Below are positions 45,712-55,657 of a stretch of 64,000 nt of DNA, one piece after another (within the stretch, counting starts at the first letter, position 1; each line of letters begins with the position of its first letter). The translations under genes and the position numbers were made by a program. The notes under the pieces were generated by a model. The model saw only the letters and a list, made by a program, of their open reading frames with translations, ran no database searches and was not told the origin of the DNA. Source of the DNA: Alcanivorax borkumensis SK2 (GTDB lineage: Bacteria; Pseudomonadota; Gammaproteobacteria; Pseudomonadales; Alcanivoracaceae); assembly GCF_000009365.1 (NCBI RefSeq), contig NC_008260.1:2885001-2949000 (forward strand), written 5' to 3'.

Positions 45712-47178
45712 TTATTCGCTCCAGGCCAAGTCCAGCTCACGAGCGGCTTTGACATCATCCAGACGACGTACCGGCTGGGTGAAGGGCGCTTCTTTCACCA
45801 TGTCCGGTTCGTTGCGCGCTTCTTCCAGGATCGCGGCCATGGCATCCACGAACTCGTCCAGCGCTTCTTTGCTTTCGGTTTCGGTGGGCTCGATGAGGAA
45901 GCACTCCGGCACCAGCAGCGGGAAGTAGGTGGTGGGCGCGTGCTGGTTGTAGTCCAGCAGACGCTTGGCGATATCCATGGCGGTGACGCCCAGCTCCTTC
46001 GCTTCTTTTGCGAAGGTGAGGATGAACTCATGGCTGGCACGACGATCCGGGTAGGCAGCAGTACAACCTACCGCTTCCAGACGCTTGAGCAGGTAGTTGG
46101 CCGCCAATGTGGAAAACTCGCCCACGCGGATCATGCCTTCGCGGCCCAGGGAACGGGCGTAGAAATAAGCGCGCAGCAATACACCGGCGTTACCCATAAA
46201 GGCACTCAAGTGGCCGATGCTGGTGTCCAGCGAGTCGGTGTCGACCCAGTGATAGCTGCCGTCATCGCGCTGGCCGGCCATGGGGGTGGGCAGGTAAGGC
46301 AACAAGCGTTCGGAGACACCGACCGGGCCGGCACCGGGGCCACCACCACCGTGGGGGGTGGCGAAGGTTTTGTGCAGGTTCATGTGAATAACGTCGAAGC
46401 CCATGTCTCCGGGGCGCACCTTGCCGAGGATGGCGTTCAGGTTTGCGCCATCGTAATACAGCAAGCCGCCGGCTTCGTGCACGGCTTTGGCGATGTCTTC
46501 AACCTGCCGTTCGAACACGCCACAAGTAGACGGGTTGGTCATCATCAAGCCAGCGGTCTGTGGGCCGCAAGCAGCTTTCAGTGCTTCCAGGTCCACGTCA
46601 CCATCTTCGCCAACAGGAACTTCACGGACCTTGTAGCCACACATGACGGCGGTGGCCGGGTTGGTGCCGTGGGCCGCATTCGGGATCAGGATCTCGGTAC
46701 GTTGATCATCACCACGGGCATCGTGGTAGGCACGGATCATGGCGACGCCGGCAAACTCACCCTGAGCGCCGGCCATGGGCGCCAGGGACACCCCTTTCAT
46801 GCCGGTGACTTCTTTCAGGAAGTTCTGCAGTTCGAACATGCAGCTAAGGAAACCCTGGCTGTGGCTTTCCGGTGCCAGCGGGTGACGATTCAAAAAACCC
46901 GGTAGCATGGCGGCACGGTTGGCGCCACGGGGGTTGTACTTCATGGTGCACGAACCCAGCGGATAGAATTGCTTGTCGATGGCGAAGTTCTTGCTGGACA
47001 GGTTGGTGTAGTGACGTACCACCTGCATTTCGGACACTTCCGGCAGGCCCGGCTTTTCCTTGCGACGCAGGTGCGCTGGAATCGCGGACAGCTTGTCTTC
47101 CGCCAGCGCCTTGGGCGCTTGGGAGGTGGCGCTACGACCTGGATGAGACAGTTGGAAAATCAGTTGTGTCTCGCTCAT
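45712..47178 (-). CDS. gcvPB: Glycine dehydrogenase (decarboxylating) subunit 2
   Basis: A 488-residue P-protein beta subunit. It carries the PLP lysine in [18 protein letters not shown] near residue 265, and [32 protein letters not shown] near the start. With GcvPA it decarboxylates glycine and passes the aminomethyl group to lipoyl-GcvH. It overlaps gcvPA by four bases; last gene of the operon. Confidence 0.96.
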   Translation of the reverse strand: MSETQLIFQLSHPGRSATSQAPKALAEDKLSAIPAHLRRKEKPGLPEVSEMQVVRHYTNLSSKNFAIDKQFYPLGSCTMKYNPRGANRAAMLPGFLNRHPLAPESHSQGFLSCMFELQNFLKEVTGMKGVSLAPMAGAQGEFAGVAMIRAYHDARGDDQRTEILIPNAAHGTNPATAVMCGYKVREVPVGEDGDVDLEALKAACGPQTAGLMMTNPSTCGVFERQVEDIAKAVHEAGGLLYYDGANLNAILGKVRPGDMGFDVIHMNLHKTFATPHGGGGPGAGPVGVSERLLPYLPTPMAGQRDDGSYHWVDTDSLDTSIGHLSAFMGNAGVLLRAYFYARSLGREGMIRVGEFSTLAANYLLKRLEAVGCTAAYPDRRASHEFILTFAKEAKELGVTAMDIAKRLLDYNQHAPTTYFPLLVPECFLIEPTETESKEALDEFVDAMAAILEEARNEPDMVKEAPFTQPVRRLDDVKAARELDLAWSE

Positions 47179-48533
47179 GCCAGCACCTCCTTCAGGGCTT
47201 GTTCGAACAGCTGCAAATCCTGCTCGGAATGGACTTCGGTAGCATTTACCAGAATCGCATTATTCATGTCATAGTCGCCGGCCAGGCTCACGCCGCCCAG
47301 CACGTCTTTCTCGGCCAGCGCCGCCAGCACCTGATCCGCAGGCTTGGGCAGCGTCAGTACCACTTCGTGGAAAGTCGGCGCGGTGAAGGCTCGCTCAACG
47401 CCATCGATAGCGGTGAGCTTGTCCGCCAGTGCCTGAGTGTTGGCGTGGCAATGAGCCGCCACATTACCCAGGCCATCCGGCCCCAGCAGCGAGGTGTAAA
47501 TGGTCGCCGCGGTCATGGCCAAGCCCTGGTTGGTACAAATATTACTGGTGGCCTTGGAACGACGAATATGTTGTTCACGGGCCTGCAATGTCAGGGTGAA
47601 ACCTTGTTTGCCTTCCATGTCCACGGTGCGGCCGATGATTCGACCCGGCATTTGCCGAACGTGTTTCTGTTTACAGCACATAAAGCCAAAGTACGGCCCA
47701 CCGGAGGATAGCGGCACACCCAGCGGCTGGCCTTCACCCACAACGATATCTGCACCGTCTGCGCCCCATTCGCCAGGAGGCGTCAGCAGCGCCAGGGAGG
47801 TGGGGTTAACCACACCAATGACCAACATTTTGTTGGCATGGGCCCAGTCGGTGAGCGCATCGACTTCTTCCAGAGAACCGAAGAAGTTGGGCTGGCTAAT
47901 CACCAGCGCGGCATAATCTTCACCTTCATAGGGTTTGAGTGCATCTAGTGGGGTCTGCCCGCTAGCGGCATCGAAGCCCACCCTTTCCAGGGCCACGTCC
48001 TGATTTTCCACGATGGCCTGGGTCGCGCTGGTGTAGCGCGGGTTCACCGCGGTGGGCACCAGCACCTTGCGGGACTTGCTCTTGCGGTTGGCTCGCAGGC
48101 TCATCAACACCGCCTCGGCCAAACCAGAGGCACCGTCGTAGACAGAAGCGTTGCTCACGTCCATGCCGGTGAGGCGGGTCATCAGGGTTTGGAATTCGTA
48201 GATCACCTGCAGGGTGCCCTGGCTCGCCTCCGCCTGATACGGGGTGTAAGCGGTGTAGAACTCCCCCCGGGTAGCAATTTCCCATACCGCCGCCGGCACG
48301 TGGTGCTGGTAGGCACCGGCACCGATGAAACTGACCGCGCCTGCATCCTGGGCAGCACGGTCGCTCATCAGCCGAGTGACGTCCATTTCGCTCAGCCCTT
48401 CAGGCAGAGCATCGAGCTTGCCAGCGGCTTTCAGGTGCGAAGGAATTTCATCGAACAAATCTTCGATGCTATCGGCGCCAATGGCGTCGAGCATGGCGCG
48501 CACGTCATCGGGGGTATGGGGGATATAGGGCAT
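47175..48533 (-). CDS. gcvPA: Glycine dehydrogenase (decarboxylating) subunit 1
   Basis: A 452-residue P-protein alpha subunit. [15 protein letters not shown] opens the family, and [36 protein letters not shown] and [14 protein letters not shown] follow. The start at 48533 is used in preference to a 15-residue N-terminal extension (threonine/proline-rich) because it matches the family. It overlaps gcvPB by four bases; a repeat element separates it from gcvH. Confidence 0.95.
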   Translation of the reverse strand: MPYIPHTPDDVRAMLDAIGADSIEDLFDEIPSHLKAAGKLDALPEGLSEMDVTRLMSDRAAQDAGAVSFIGAGAYQHHVPAAVWEIATRGEFYTAYTPYQAEASQGTLQVIYEFQTLMTRLTGMDVSNASVYDGASGLAEAVLMSLRANRKSKSRKVLVPTAVNPRYTSATQAIVENQDVALERVGFDAASGQTPLDALKPYEGEDYAALVISQPNFFGSLEEVDALTDWAHANKMLVIGVVNPTSLALLTPPGEWGADGADIVVGEGQPLGVPLSSGGPYFGFMCCKQKHVRQMPGRIIGRTVDMEGKQGFTLTLQAREQHIRRSKATSNICTNQGLAMTAATIYTSLLGPDGLGNVAAHCHANTQALADKLTAIDGVERAFTAPTFHEVVLTLPKPADQVLAALAEKDVLGGVSLAGDYDMNNAILVNATEVHSEQDLQLFEQALKEVLA

Positions 48534-48595
48534 GGAGGTACCTGATGGTGTTGGTGTTGGCGTTGAATCCCTCATCATTAAAAACGACGGGGATT

Positions 48596-48670
48596 AGCTG
48601 CAAGCGTCAAGCAGCCAAGAAAACCGGGCGGGGTTTAGCTTACAGCTTGAGGCTTGTAGCAACGAAAACG
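48596..48670. repeat. CAAGC/GCTTG-rich repeat B, copy 2
   Basis: Between gcvH and gcvPA: AGCTGCAAGCGTCAAGCAGC on the left and AGCTTGAGGCTTGTAGC on the right form an imperfect hairpin; the words match the copy at 24121-24179. Confidence 0.5.
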
Positions 48671-48678
48671 GCGAACCG

Positions 48679-49065
48679 TTATTCGCTATCGATCTGCGCC
48701 TGGTACTGGTCGGCGGTGAGCAGGCTGTCCAGCTCTCCTTCGTCGGTGAGCTGCACTTTGAACAACCAGCCACCTTCATAAGGAACGTTATTAACCAACT
48801 CTGGCTCATCTTCTAGCGCTTCGTTGATTTCAACGATTTCGCCAGACACCGGGCTGTAGATGTCGGAGGCCGCTTTTACGGATTCCACTACCCCGGTTTC
48901 ATCGCCAGCGGCCACAACCTGGCCCACTTCCGGCAGCTCAACATAGACCAGATCGCCCATGGCATCTTGGGCGTGGTCGCTGATGCCCACCGTGGCAACA
49001 CCGTCTTCTACCTTGGCCCACTCATGGCTGGAGGCATAACGCAGCTCGGCTGGAATCTCGCTCAT
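48679..49065 (-). CDS. gcvH: Glycine cleavage system H protein
   Basis: A 128-residue lipoyl carrier. The lipoylated Lys lies in [15 protein letters not shown] near residue 64; the start [24 protein letters not shown] is the family opening. It shuttles the aminomethyl group between P and T proteins. A GGAG is present before the ATG. Confidence 0.97.
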   Translation of the reverse strand: MSEIPAELRYASSHEWAKVEDGVATVGISDHAQDAMGDLVYVELPEVGQVVAAGDETGVVESVKAASDIYSPVSGEIVEINEALEDEPELVNNVPYEGGWLFKVQLTDEGELDSLLTADQYQAQIDSE

Positions 49066-49242
49066 TGTTTTCTCCTGTTAAGAGTCGCTTGCTCGCGGCA
49101 CGCCTCACGCATGCACGCTGAAATGTATTCAGTAGCCGTGTCGATGGCGACTACAGAATGTATGTTTTGCCGGAGATGCTATCGGCATTTCCGGCCTAAT
49201 AAACAGGCCCCGCGCGTGTTGCGTGCGGCGCAAAGCATGCTG

Positions 49243-50322
49243 CTACTGTTCCTTGTACACCGCGTTACCATTACGCACGAACGGCGGCTTAACCACCTGA
49301 GCCACCTGCCGTTTATTGCGAATTTCCACATCCACCTTACCGGTGGCGCCGGCAGGCAAACGAGCCAGGGCGATGGATTTACCTAACGTGGGCGAGAAAG
49401 TACCGCTGGTAATTTCCCCTTCTTCCCCATTCGGCATTAAAACTTTCTGATGGGCGCGCAATACACCCTTGCCTTCCAAAATCAGACCCACCTGTTCGCT
49501 GTGGCCATTTTCTTTCTGGTTTAGCAGGGGCTGGCGACCGATGAACTCGCGGTCATTGAGCATTACGGTCCAACCCATGTTGGCTTCCCATGGCGTAATG
49601 CTCTCATCCATATCGTTGCCGTAGAGATTCAAGCCCGCTTCCAGGCGCAGCGTATCGCGTGCCCCCAGGCCAATAGGCGATACACCCGCTTCAAGCAGTT
49701 GCTCCCACAGGGTCAGCGCATCCGCGTTAGGCAGCATGATTTCCACGCCGTCTTCACCGGTGTAGCCGGTGCGGGCAATCATCCAATCACCGTCTTCCGC
49801 GAAGGCAAACACTTTCAGGCTTTTCACCGCGTCGGCGCGGCTGCCATTCAAAAGGCCAGCGAGAATGTCACGGGCCTTGGGCCCCTGAATCGCCAACATG
49901 GCCAGTTCCGGACGCTCATGGATATCCACGGCAAAACCGCCCGCGTGTTTTTCCATCCAGCCCAGATCGGTTTCACGGGTCGCGCAATTTACCACCAGAC
50001 GGTAGTCATTGTCCCGTTTGTAGACGATAAGGTCATCGATCACGCCGCCATTATCGTTAAGCATCCCGGTATACAGGGCGCGGCCCGGATCAATGCGGTC
50101 CACATCGTTTGCCAGCAGCTGGCGTAAGTAGTCACGGGCGCCGGCGCCGGCGATATCCACTACGGTCATATGAGAAACGTCGAACACACCGGCATTTTGG
50201 CGCACGGCGTGATGTTCTTCGATCTGCGACCCATAGTTAATCGGCATATCCCAGCCGCCGAAATCCACCATCTTGCCACCGGCGGCGAGATGAGCGTCGT
50301 ATAAAGCTGTGCGATGAGCCAT
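49243..50322 (-). CDS. gcvT: Glycine cleavage system T protein (aminomethyltransferase)
   Basis: A 359-residue folate-binding transferase. HAVRQNAGVFDVSHM and the catalytic Asp region (NDNGGVIDDLIVYK) are near residues 36 and 92; GYTGEDGVEIMLP near residue 190 and LGARDTLRLEAGLNLYGNDMDE near residue 225. It is the first gene of gcvT-gcvH-gcvPA-gcvPB. No glycine riboswitch is recognisable in the 180 bases upstream. Confidence 0.96.
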   Translation of the reverse strand: MAHRTALYDAHLAAGGKMVDFGGWDMPINYGSQIEEHHAVRQNAGVFDVSHMTVVDIAGAGARDYLRQLLANDVDRIDPGRALYTGMLNDNGGVIDDLIVYKRDNDYRLVVNCATRETDLGWMEKHAGGFAVDIHERPELAMLAIQGPKARDILAGLLNGSRADAVKSLKVFAFAEDGDWMIARTGYTGEDGVEIMLPNADALTLWEQLLEAGVSPIGLGARDTLRLEAGLNLYGNDMDESITPWEANMGWTVMLNDREFIGRQPLLNQKENGHSEQVGLILEGKGVLRAHQKVLMPNGEEGEITSGTFSPTLGKSIALARLPAGATGKVDVEIRNKRQVAQVVKPPFVRNGNAVYKEQ

Positions 50323-50353
50323 AAAAAAACACCATGGAACGAGTGAGTAGAGA

Positions 50354-50382
50354 ATTATATCGACACGGGGCCAAACGGCATA
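50354..50382 (-). promoter_or_regulatory. Possible gcvT promoter
   Basis: A perfect TATAAT (minus strand, 50354-50359) lies 32 bases before the gcvT ATG; the hexamer 17 bases upstream is weak (TATGCC). Confidence 0.35.
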
Positions 50383-50449
50383 GGCTGAGCCAGTAATCTG
50401 CCCAATGCGGGAACACTGCGTTCAAACACGCGACCCGGCCCCCAGGCAC

Positions 50450-50474
50450 AAAAAAGCCGGCCCGCAGGCCGGCT
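50450..50474 (-). terminator. Rho-independent terminator of the Ig-like lipoprotein gene
   Basis: AGCCGGCC/GGCCGGCT with loop CGCA, followed in the minus-strand direction by six T residues, 28 bases beyond the stop at 50502. Confidence 0.9.
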
Positions 50475-50501
50475 TGAGTGCCACTGTTAGAAACAGTGAG
50501 G

Positions 50502-53462
50502 TTACTGCGGTTTCTTAATGGAGCCGCTCTGGAAGGTGAGGTTCACTCCTCCAGTAGGAAGCTGCAGATCAATGGTGGCCACCGGCCCGCCAATGCGCAC
50601 ATCAATGTTCTGATCCGCCATGCTCAACAAGCTGATAACCAATCTGCCATCTGCCAAAAAGTCCACAGGGCCCAACAATTGCAAATCATCCATAGGATAA
50701 CCGTGCAGGTTAAAGGGCAACCCTAGTGGGGCCTCCATTTCCGGGGCATCCAGCAGCAGATCAAGAGTGAGCTCAAACATTAACTGATCTTCCTCCTCAT
50801 CATAGCGAATCCACCCGATTAACGGCTGCGTCCGATTGCCGCTTTCATCCTCCTCATAACGGCCACGCATCACCAAGGGCTCGGTGGGCACGTTAGGGCT
50901 GACCAAACCGGCGATCTGTGCGTAAACACTGGTGTTGGTTGTCATCAACACGGGCGGATAGAGGATGACTTTGAGCGCTTGCTCCGCTTCATCCCAGCCA
51001 GCGATATCGGCAATGATCCCGCCATTGAGATAAGTAAACTTATCCGCCGGGCAAGTATCGTTAATATTGCAGCCGATGTTTGCCGCCGTAACCAGCCCGC
51101 CAACATCAGTGACAGCCAGCTTGGCGGCATTGGTCGGTGATGGGTACAAGCCGCTGCCCGGCGGCTCTTCCGTCGCTTTGAGTTCAGTATCTTCCAGCTC
51201 AAAGTTGGCATTCACGTCTGACTTGGGCAGATTACGCAATGGCAGCAGCACATTGTCGCTGGGCGGCGCACCGGTGAAGGCAATAGCCATGTTCGGGCCA
51301 CCCTCATCCGCATCCGGCCCTAATAGCTGGGCGGTTTGCAGGGGCATATTGTCTTGCGAACAAATCACATCACCGGCACAACCTGCCCGCTCATGGGACG
51401 CCAGCACATAACGATACAGGGTGCCGTCTTCCCAGGGCTGTTGCGGGGTAATGGTCAGCTTGCGCGTTTCTAGGGTCAGGTGGGCGGGCACCACATCCAG
51501 GCAGTTCCCCGCTGTGTCTATTTTTTCCACCCGAACACTGCCTTGCCCGCACGCAGAGCCCAGCTTCATGCTATCGGGGTCTATGTTGCGCGAGAACTGC
51601 ACCTCAATGGAACGGTTAGCAGGCAAGGGCGGCACCGGCAAAAAATCACCGACATCATCTTGATAAGCACTGACACACTGACCCTGAATGCCATTGGCCA
51701 AGTTTTCGCTACCTGGGTTAATGGCGCAGGGGAAGCCGGGATACACTGTGGTGGTATAGGGCGTGCGTGCGCCACTGGTAGTGGTGGCATCGACCATGGT
51801 GAAGTCGAGGGTTCGCGGGTTGGCCGGGTTGCCACTCAGGTCCTGTATGCCATCGGTGAATACCACTTGGTAATCAGCGCCAAATTCCAGCGGGGCATCC
51901 GGGGTAAGCACCAGGGAAGCACCGTCAAGTCGCCACTGGAAGGGCACCTGGGCTCCCTGCTGGGTCAGCCTCACTGTGGTGCCCGGAATAATGGTGTCCT
52001 GGTTTGGAATCTCATCAAAGTTCAGCACCACCGGGTCGCCGGGGCGGAAACGATCGACGTAGTCGCCAGGCTGCCAGCTTTGCAGCCCCGGGCCGGTAAT
52101 ATCAACTTCGGGCTCGGGCGCATTTACCTGATCCTGGTAAGATTCCATATGGAAGCTGAGCACGCCGAAGGCGGTTTCCAAGCCCAGCACATCTGGTTCT
52201 ACCACGCCTAGGGCATCGATGACCATGCGGCCATCTACAACAATAGCGCGACCCACCAACTCGACCTGCAGTAAGGTCTGGGTGAAGGCGCCGTTGGCGC
52301 GGGAATCTGCTGTAGAGAACGCAAGGTCTAGGGTCAACTGCACCCGTCGTGGTGCTTCGTGAGCCGTGCTATACGGGGCCACTGAAAGATACCCAGAGGC
52401 ATCGGACAGGAAGCTCACGGTCACCTCTCCAGAATCGAAACTCGCGGGCAACTCGCCGACGATCAGCACATCCAGCGACTCACCCTTGAGGACCGAACCT
52501 TTGCGGATTCGCAATGGGGCGGCGTCCGGATAATTGGGTATAAATCCTAACTCTGCAAACACATCACCAGACAGCTTGGCGGAGGTGTCATCGCCCAACA
52601 ATTTACTGATTAATGGCACGCAATTGATCGGATCCCCGCTCAGCGGCGACAGCATAACGCCACTCGCGTTACACTCTTTGGTAGGGTCTGCAGCCATGAC
52701 CTCCAGCACTAGAGTTTCCCGAGGGGCGGAATCTTGCGGGATTAGCGTGATGCTATTTTCCCCGCTGTAAGCCACGCCGGTTTCACTGGTCAGGGCCCCA
52801 TCCAGCTGCAGGGTGTACTCGCTACCCGGAGTCAGGTCATTCTTTGGATCAAGGGTTACCCGTGTGCCGTCTACCAGCAAGGTGGCCGCAACCCGGTTTC
52901 CGCGAGCATCTTTCAAGCTTACTGTGGTGTTATCCACGGTAGTGCGATCCAGCGGCTGCGAGAATTGCAGGTGGATGGTGGAGAAATCCATGAACGGCTG
53001 GTCATCCCCAAACGGCATACGCCGACTGATCACCAGTTCATCACTTAACACCTGCTCGACGTGCGGGCCTTCCTGCGCCGAAGCGGTAGTAAAGCTCAGT
53101 GTGCCATCCTCTAACCCGGTTAGGCTGACACCGTTCACGCTCAGGGTGTACTCACTGTTGAACGCCAGCGCCTCGCGTGGCGTGACAATCACTGAGCGCC
53201 ACTCATCGGCCTCGGTGACGTCCACCTCGACAGGACCGTCTGGGCCCGCAAGGGTAATATTCGCCGGCGCTATATTCCGTGCTTCGGAGAACTGCACCAC
53301 CACCGGAGCGTGCACCGAGACCTGAGTCTGGCCATCCGCCGGGTAGCTATAGAATACCTGGCCGCTGGTGTTGCCACTGTAATCCACCGTCCGTTTGCTG
53401 CCACTATCACCACAGGCAATCAGCACCAGTGCGGCCGCAAAAAGTATGCTTATTCGCATCAT
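50502..53462 (-). CDS. Large lipoprotein with bacterial Ig-like (Big_5/SbsA-type) domains
   Basis: A 986-residue surface or periplasmic lipoprotein. The signal peptide ends in lipobox LIAC (Cys17). Three or four Big_5-type repeats are visible by their opening 'YPADGQTQVSVHAPVVVQFSE', 'SQPLDRTTVDNTTVSL', 'PGDPVVLNFDEIPNQDTI' and 'LPANRSIEVQFSRNIDPDSM' and closing 'LxxGxxYTLxL' strands, near residues 35, 150, 465 and 635. The rest is beta-rich, with a few Cys pairs. Probably an adhesive or substrate-binding envelope protein. The degraded outer-membrane protein gene directly upstream suggests it once had a barrel partner. GGGAG lies 12 bases before the ATG. Confidence 0.82.
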   Translation of the reverse strand: MMRISILFAAALVLIACGDSGSKRTVDYSGNTSGQVFYSYPADGQTQVSVHAPVVVQFSEARNIAPANITLAGPDGPVEVDVTEADEWRSVIVTPREALAFNSEYTLSVNGVSLTGLEDGTLSFTTASAQEGPHVEQVLSDELVISRRMPFGDDQPFMDFSTIHLQFSQPLDRTTVDNTTVSLKDARGNRVAATLLVDGTRVTLDPKNDLTPGSEYTLQLDGALTSETGVAYSGENSITLIPQDSAPRETLVLEVMAADPTKECNASGVMLSPLSGDPINCVPLISKLLGDDTSAKLSGDVFAELGFIPNYPDAAPLRIRKGSVLKGESLDVLIVGELPASFDSGEVTVSFLSDASGYLSVAPYSTAHEAPRRVQLTLDLAFSTADSRANGAFTQTLLQVELVGRAIVVDGRMVIDALGVVEPDVLGLETAFGVLSFHMESYQDQVNAPEPEVDITGPGLQSWQPGDYVDRFRPGDPVVLNFDEIPNQDTIIPGTTVRLTQQGAQVPFQWRLDGASLVLTPDAPLEFGADYQVVFTDGIQDLSGNPANPRTLDFTMVDATTTSGARTPYTTTVYPGFPCAINPGSENLANGIQGQCVSAYQDDVGDFLPVPPLPANRSIEVQFSRNIDPDSMKLGSACGQGSVRVEKIDTAGNCLDVVPAHLTLETRKLTITPQQPWEDGTLYRYVLASHERAGCAGDVICSQDNMPLQTAQLLGPDADEGGPNMAIAFTGAPPSDNVLLPLRNLPKSDVNANFELEDTELKATEEPPGSGLYPSPTNAAKLAVTDVGGLVTAANIGCNINDTCPADKFTYLNGGIIADIAGWDEAEQALKVILYPPVLMTTNTSVYAQIAGLVSPNVPTEPLVMRGRYEEDESGNRTQPLIGWIRYDEEEDQLMFELTLDLLLDAPEMEAPLGLPFNLHGYPMDDLQLLGPVDFLADGRLVISLLSMADQNIDVRIGGPVATIDLQLPTGGVNLTFQSGSIKKPQ

Positions 53463-53483
53463 TTTTGTGTTTTTCTCCCAAGT

Positions 53484-53805
53484 TTAAAATTTAAGCGCGA
53501 TCAAACCGCTGATCACATTCACTTCGCCACTAGCGTCAACCTGCGTGCTGGGCTGCGGGTAAACGGCGGGCGGAGTGTCGTAAATGTCGAAGGTACGGGC
53601 TTCGAGAAATCTGATGCTGGCCGCTCACATTCACCGAGGCATTAGTCCCCAACGGGGATTCGCTATAGGTTACTCCACCACTAAACGAGGAATTTCATTG
53701 GCGCGGAACTGGGTGCCGATGCGCGGGCTGGCCGCTCAGTATACCATCGGTGATGATGTCCTTGCTCAACTCGCCTTCCAAAGCACACCCTTCCTGCATT
53801 TTAGG
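53484..53805 (-). pseudogene. Remnant of an outer-membrane protein gene
   Basis: The minus strand carries pieces of one protein scattered over three frames: LEGELSKDIITDGILSG, then SPRIGTQFRANEIPR, then FSGGVTYSESPLGTNASVNVSG, then RTFDIYDTPPAVYPQPST and finally NVISGLIALKF-stop. The last piece ends in Phe, typical of an outer-membrane barrel C terminus. At least three frameshifts separate the pieces. Upstream (to about 53945) a signal-peptide-like frame ALSVAVSAAGNVNAL may be its N terminus, which would mean a large internal loss. The rest of 53463-54079 holds nothing else I recognise. Confidence 0.7.
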
Positions 53806-54079
53806 GTAACACCCGTACGCTACCGTCTACGGCGGCGAGGTTCCTCGAAAGAAAACCCTCATTTGTTGCTGCCCTTACACTGTCTATTCAGCGCGTTCAC
53901 GTTACCTGCTGCTGAGACAGCGACGGATAATGCCTTACATTATGCAAAAGTGCACATCTGCCCACATCGGTAGAAAGCGTCATTTATCGTTAATAACGGC
54001 GAGGAAACGTAAAATTCTTTAAAATAGCGAGCAAATAACCCCGCCCTGAAGAGAATACTTCTGCTAGGAGAAGCAACAT

Positions 54080-55651
54080 TCAACGGCGCCGACTCAGCAC
54101 AATGACGGGCACTAACCCCAACAACACCAAGGTTAACGACGGCGCTGCGGCTCGCTGCCACTCACCTTCTGCCGTCAGTTCGTAAATGCGCACCGCTAAG
54201 GTATCCCAGCCAAAGGGCCGCAATAGAAGGGTAGCAGGCATTTCCTTCATCACATCAATGCCCACTAGCAGCAAAGCGGTAAACAACCCCGGCAACATCA
54301 TCGGCAGATAGACCCGGCGACCCACCTCTGATGCGCTAGCACCGAGGGTACGGGCAGCTTCCACCAAACTGGGCCGCACCTGTTGCAGGGCATTTTCCAC
54401 TGGACCAAAGGCCACTGCCAGGAAACGCACCACATAGGCAAGCACCAACGCCGCCAGCCCGCCCGCCAGCGGAATCGATACACCCCATTGATCCAGCCAA
54501 GCCTCCACGGCACTGAAGCTGACCATGATGCCGACCGCCAGCACTGACCCAGGCAAGGCATAGCCCAACGTCGCCAACTGCACCGAGCCCGAGACCACCC
54601 GAGAGGGCTGGTGACGCTTCACCCAAGCCAGCCAGCCGGCCAACACCAAAATCAATGAAGCCGCCATAGCACCCAGCAAAAAAGTACGCCAGATGAGGCT
54701 GACAAAGCGGCTATCCAAGCCTTCGATACCGGTGCCCACCACCCAATACAACAGCCGGCTCACCGGCAGCAGGAATGCCATGAACAACACAGCAAAGGCG
54801 AACACCGAAATGCCCCAGGCAAAACGCGGCCGCACCCGCATTATTTGCCGGCCACCCAGCTCACTAAACCGGGCCCGGCGCCGGCCACGGCGCTCCAGCC
54901 ACAATGACACCAGCACAAACAGCAGTAGCAAGGAGGCCAGCTGCGCCGCCGCCTGCAAATTAAACAAGCCGTACCAGCTCTTATAGATGGCGGTGGTAAA
55001 GGTATCGAAATTAAACACCGACACCGCGCCGAAATCGGCCAGGGTTTCCATCAAGGCCAGCGCCAACCCTGCAGCAATGCCCGGCCGGGCCATGGGCAGC
55101 GCCACCTTGAAAAACGCCCGTAGCGGGCCATCACCAAGAATGCGCGCCTGTTCCAGCACAGCACGCCCCTGAGCCTGAAAAGCCAACCGCGCCAGCATGT
55201 ACACGTAGGGGTAAAGCACCAGAGAAAGAGTGACCACGACCCACAGGGGGTGGCGGGCACTGAACCCGGGAAAGGCCGGCCACCAGGCGCGCACCTGGGT
55301 TTGTATCGGCCCGGCGTAATCGAGCAGATCCACCAACACGAATGCCAGCACATACGCCGGCATGGCCATGGGCAGCAACACGGCCCATTGCAGCCAGCGA
55401 CGACCTGGAAACTCCAAGGTCGCCATACACCAAGCCAGAGTAATGCCCAGCAGCGAAACGCCAATAGCCACACCCACCATCAGGAACAAGGTATTCCCAA
55501 TCAGGCGTAGCAGCACCGTATCCATCAGGTGCTGCCAGGTAGCCCACTCTTGTTGTCGCCAGGCAGCGAGCAACACCAGAATAGGCACCACAACCAACAG
55601 GGCCAGCGCAATCACGCTGGCCCCACTGCACGAAACCCCGCCGCGCCGCAT
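54080..55651 (-). CDS. Fe(III) ABC transporter permease (FbpB/SfuB type)
   Basis: A 523-residue fused permease with about twelve helices and two copies of the binding-protein-dependent transport loop: GDGPLRAFFKVALPMARPGIAAG in the first half and LGASASEVGRRVYLPMMLPGLFTA in the second. This double-module form is typical of ferric iron permeases. The substrate-binding gene lies directly upstream, seven bases away. The ATPase subunit is not adjacent. The ATG at 55651 is used; a GTG one codon earlier is equally possible. Confidence 0.9.
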   Translation of the reverse strand: MRRGGVSCSGASVIALALLVVVPILVLLAAWRQQEWATWQHLMDTVLLRLIGNTLFLMVGVAIGVSLLGITLAWCMATLEFPGRRWLQWAVLLPMAMPAYVLAFVLVDLLDYAGPIQTQVRAWWPAFPGFSARHPLWVVVTLSLVLYPYVYMLARLAFQAQGRAVLEQARILGDGPLRAFFKVALPMARPGIAAGLALALMETLADFGAVSVFNFDTFTTAIYKSWYGLFNLQAAAQLASLLLLFVLVSLWLERRGRRRARFSELGGRQIMRVRPRFAWGISVFAFAVLFMAFLLPVSRLLYWVVGTGIEGLDSRFVSLIWRTFLLGAMAASLILVLAGWLAWVKRHQPSRVVSGSVQLATLGYALPGSVLAVGIMVSFSAVEAWLDQWGVSIPLAGGLAALVLAYVVRFLAVAFGPVENALQQVRPSLVEAARTLGASASEVGRRVYLPMMLPGLFTALLLVGIDVMKEMPATLLLRPFGWDTLAVRIYELTAEGEWQRAAAPSLTLVLLGLVPVIVLSRRR

Positions 55652-55657
55652 CACCGC

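Noticed and set aside
45700..46905. 401-codon plus-strand frame opposite gcvPB
   Set aside because: A shadow of gcvPB on the other strand; composition and lack of motifs show it is not a gene.
50323..50500. Glycine riboswitch upstream of gcvT
   Set aside because: gcvT operons often carry one, but I see no tandem aptamer motifs; only a promoter-like TATAAT and the terminator of the next gene.
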